Origin: Frateuria aurantia DSM 6220
GTDB lineage: Bacteria > Pseudomonadota > Gammaproteobacteria > Xanthomonadales > Rhodanobacteraceae
Direction: 5' to 3'
NCBI RefSeq assembly: GCF_000242255.2
Contig: NC_017033.1
Span: forward strand, 1,860,001-1,924,000
DNA: 64,000 bases
Shown here one piece after another: positions 62,408-64,000 of the stretch. The number at the start of each line of letters is the position of its first letter. The first letter of the stretch is position 1. The position numbers and the translations under genes were made by a program. The notes beneath the pieces are model-generated. The model worked only from the letters and a program-made list of their open reading frames with translations, was not told where the DNA came from and did no database searches.

Positions 62408-63331
62408 GTGACTGCCGAACTTGCTTCCATCATCGATTTCATCCGCTATGCCGCCAGCCGTTTTTCGGCCGCCGGCCTGACTTTCGGGCACAGTCACGAC
62501 AACCCGATCGATGAAGCCACCCATCTGGTCTTGTCCAGTCTGCATCTGCCTCCGGATCTGCCGCCGGCCTACGGTGCCGGGCGGCTGACCCTGGCGGAGC
62601 GCAGCGCGATCCTTGCCTTGATCGAGCGCCGGATCAGCGAGCGGGTGCCGGTCTCGTATCTGGTCGGTGAAACCTGGTTTGCCGGTCTGAAGTTCAAAAG
62701 CGATCATCGTGCACTGGTGCCGCGCTCGCCGATTGCCGAGCTGATCGAAAACGGTTTCTCGCCTTGGCTGGATGAGCGCGAAATCACCCGAGCCCTTGAT
62801 CTGTGCACGGGCTCGGGCTGCATCGGCATCGCGATGGCCGAATACAATCCCTCGTGGACCGTGGACCTGGTCGACGTCAGCGACGACGCCTTGTCACTGG
62901 CACGCGAAAACATCGCCTTCCAGCATCTGGAAGGGCGCGTCCATGCGGTCAAGTCCGATCTTTTCGCCGGCATCGAAGGGCAGCGCTACGATCTGATCGT
63001 GTCGAATCCGCCTTATGTCACCGAGGACGAATATGCCGCGCTGCCTGGCGAATATGCCCACGAACCCAAGCTGGGGCTGACCTCGGGGCAGGACGGGCTG
63101 GATATCTGTCTGGAAATCCTGGATCGGGCCGCCGATCACCTGACGGAGGAGGGCCTGCTGATCGTCGAGGTGGGCGAGAGCGAGCATGCCCTGACCGCCT
63201 TGCTGCCTTCGGTGCCGTTTGTCTGGATCGAATTCAAGGTCGGGCTGATGGGTATTTTCGCGCTGGAACGGCGCGATCTGATCGAACATGCCGGCGCGAT
63301 CCACGCCGCGGCCCAGGCTCGGGCCGCCTGA
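62408..63331 (+). CDS. prmB: 50S ribosomal protein L3 N5-glutamine methyltransferase PrmB
   Basis: 307 residues from GTG 62408. PrmB methylates a glutamine of ribosomal protein L3. Motifs: substrate-side N-terminal helical domain with [23 protein letters not shown] motif [16 protein letters not shown]; and the glutamine-binding catalytic motif [31 protein letters not shown] is PrmB-specific (PrmC has LIPRPDTE). Followed by aroC after 67 bp, a linkage found widely in gammaproteobacteria. Confidence 0.94.
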   Translation: MTAELASIIDFIRYAASRFSAAGLTFGHSHDNPIDEATHLVLSSLHLPPDLPPAYGAGRLTLAERSAILALIERRISERVPVSYLVGETWFAGLKFKSDHRALVPRSPIAELIENGFSPWLDEREITRALDLCTGSGCIGIAMAEYNPSWTVDLVDVSDDALSLARENIAFQHLEGRVHAVKSDLFAGIEGQRYDLIVSNPPYVTEDEYAALPGEYAHEPKLGLTSGQDGLDICLEILDRAADHLTEEGLLIVEVGESEHALTALLPSVPFVWIEFKVGLMGIFALERRDLIEHAGAIHAAAQARAA

Positions 63332-63398
63332 AAAGGGCTCAGTTCACCGCGCCCCGATTACACTCGACTCGAACGGCAGACCTCAGGAAGGCGTATCC

Positions 63399-64000
63399 GT
63401 GTCCAGCAACAGTTTTGGCAAGCTCTTTACCCTGACCACCTTCGGCGAGAGCCACGGTCCGGCCATCGGCTGCGTCGTGGATGGCTGTCCGCCAGGCCTG
63501 GAACTGGACACGGATGACTTCGCCATGGACCTTGGGCGACGTGCGACAGGCCGCAGCCGCCATACGTCTCAACGGCGCGAAACCGATGCCATCGAGATCC
63601 TGTCCGGCGTCTACGAGGGCCGTACCACCGGTACGCCCATCGGTCTGCTGATCCGCAATACCGACCAGCGCAGCAAGGACTACGGCAATCTGCTGGAAAC
63701 CTTTCGTCCCGGTCACGCCGATTACACCTATTGGCAAAAGTATGGCATTCGCGATCCCCGTGGCGGTGGACGTTCTTCGGCGCGCGAAACCACGATGCGG
63801 GTCGCGGCCGGGGTCATTGCCAAGAAGTGGCTGGCTGCGCGCTACGGCATTCGGATTCGCGGCTGTCTGAGCCAGTTGGGCCCGCACCGACCTGAGGCCA
63901 TGGATTGGGACGTGGTTGAAACCAATCCCTTTTTCTGGCCGGATGCCGATCAGGTGCCGATGCTGGAAGCCTATATGGATGCCTTGCGCAAGTCCGGTGA
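63399..64000 (+). CDS. aroC: Chorismate synthase, N-terminal part
   Basis: Starts at GTG 63399 with CAGGAAGG about nine bases upstream and runs off the end of the window after about 200 codons. It makes chorismate from EPSP with reduced FMN. The N terminus [20 protein letters not shown] is the first family signature; the second, [20 protein letters not shown] then [13 protein letters not shown], is also present. The visible part is uninterrupted. Confidence 0.96.
   Translation, partial: MSSNSFGKLFTLTTFGESHGPAIGCVVDGCPPGLELDTDDFAMDLGRRATGRSRHTSQRRETDAIEILSGVYEGRTTGTPIGLLIRNTDQRSKDYGNLLETFRPGHADYTYWQKYGIRDPRGGGRSSARETTMRVAAGVIAKKWLAARYGIRIRGCLSQLGPHRPEAMDWDVVETNPFFWPDADQVPMLEAYMDALRKSG

Overview
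The window looks like chromosomal DNA of a gammaproteobacterium of the order Lysobacterales (Xanthomonadales), most likely a Rhodanobacteraceae member (Frateuria, Dyella or Rhodanobacter relatives). The reasons are a high GC content, the gene orders mtaD-ubiG-gph and prmB-aroC, and the style of the proteins. No 16S gene is present, so the assignment is inference.

Left flank (1-16.6 kb): end of msrB; epmB divergent from its substrate gene efp; an operon of mtaD, a YciI gene, ubiG, gph and a squalene/phytoene-synthase-like gene; folE2; an ABM monooxygenase; a GNAT acetyltransferase. Then comes a redox and uptake block: dsbD, an ECF sigma factor, a FecR-type anti-sigma factor, a large TonB-dependent transducer with an STN domain, and an exported thioredoxin-like protein.

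Middle (16.6-25.3 kb): an intergenic array of degenerate CCAGGGA repeats; TauE permease; PhnA/YjdM; an AbrB-like permease and isochorismatase-like hydrolase divergent from a TetR gene with a clear operator; two small hypothetical genes; and decayed, divergently arranged Lrp/AsnC and LysE relics. Next is the most unusual feature: a tRNA-Leu(UAA) gene interrupted between U34 and A35 by a 226-nt group I intron of Azoarcus/cyanobacterial (IC3) type. It is followed by a terminator, a frameshifted P4-type integrase relic and an IS30 transposase relic, the scar of a former integrated element.

25.5-35.1 kb: glucokinase, a Tat-exported glycosylasparaginase and a Tat-exported GH92 alpha-mannosidase (a plausible N-glycan salvage set), an aldo/keto reductase, a small exported protein, an MFS symporter and an IclR regulator.

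35.6-58.3 kb: a type VI secretion locus on one strand: tssA, tssB, tssC, hcp, tssE, tssF, tssG, vgrG, a cargo-adaptor cassette (DUF2169 plus pentapeptide repeats, pentapeptide protein, DUF3540, DUF4150/PAAR-like), tssJ, tssK, tssL (with OmpA domain), tssM and a shortened FHA protein. No clpV/tssH and no recognisable toxin or immunity gene lies in the locus. It ends nine bases from the greB stop codon.

Right flank (58.3-64 kb): greB and a DUF1523 gene, an MltD-like transglycosylase, psd, prmB and the start of aroC.
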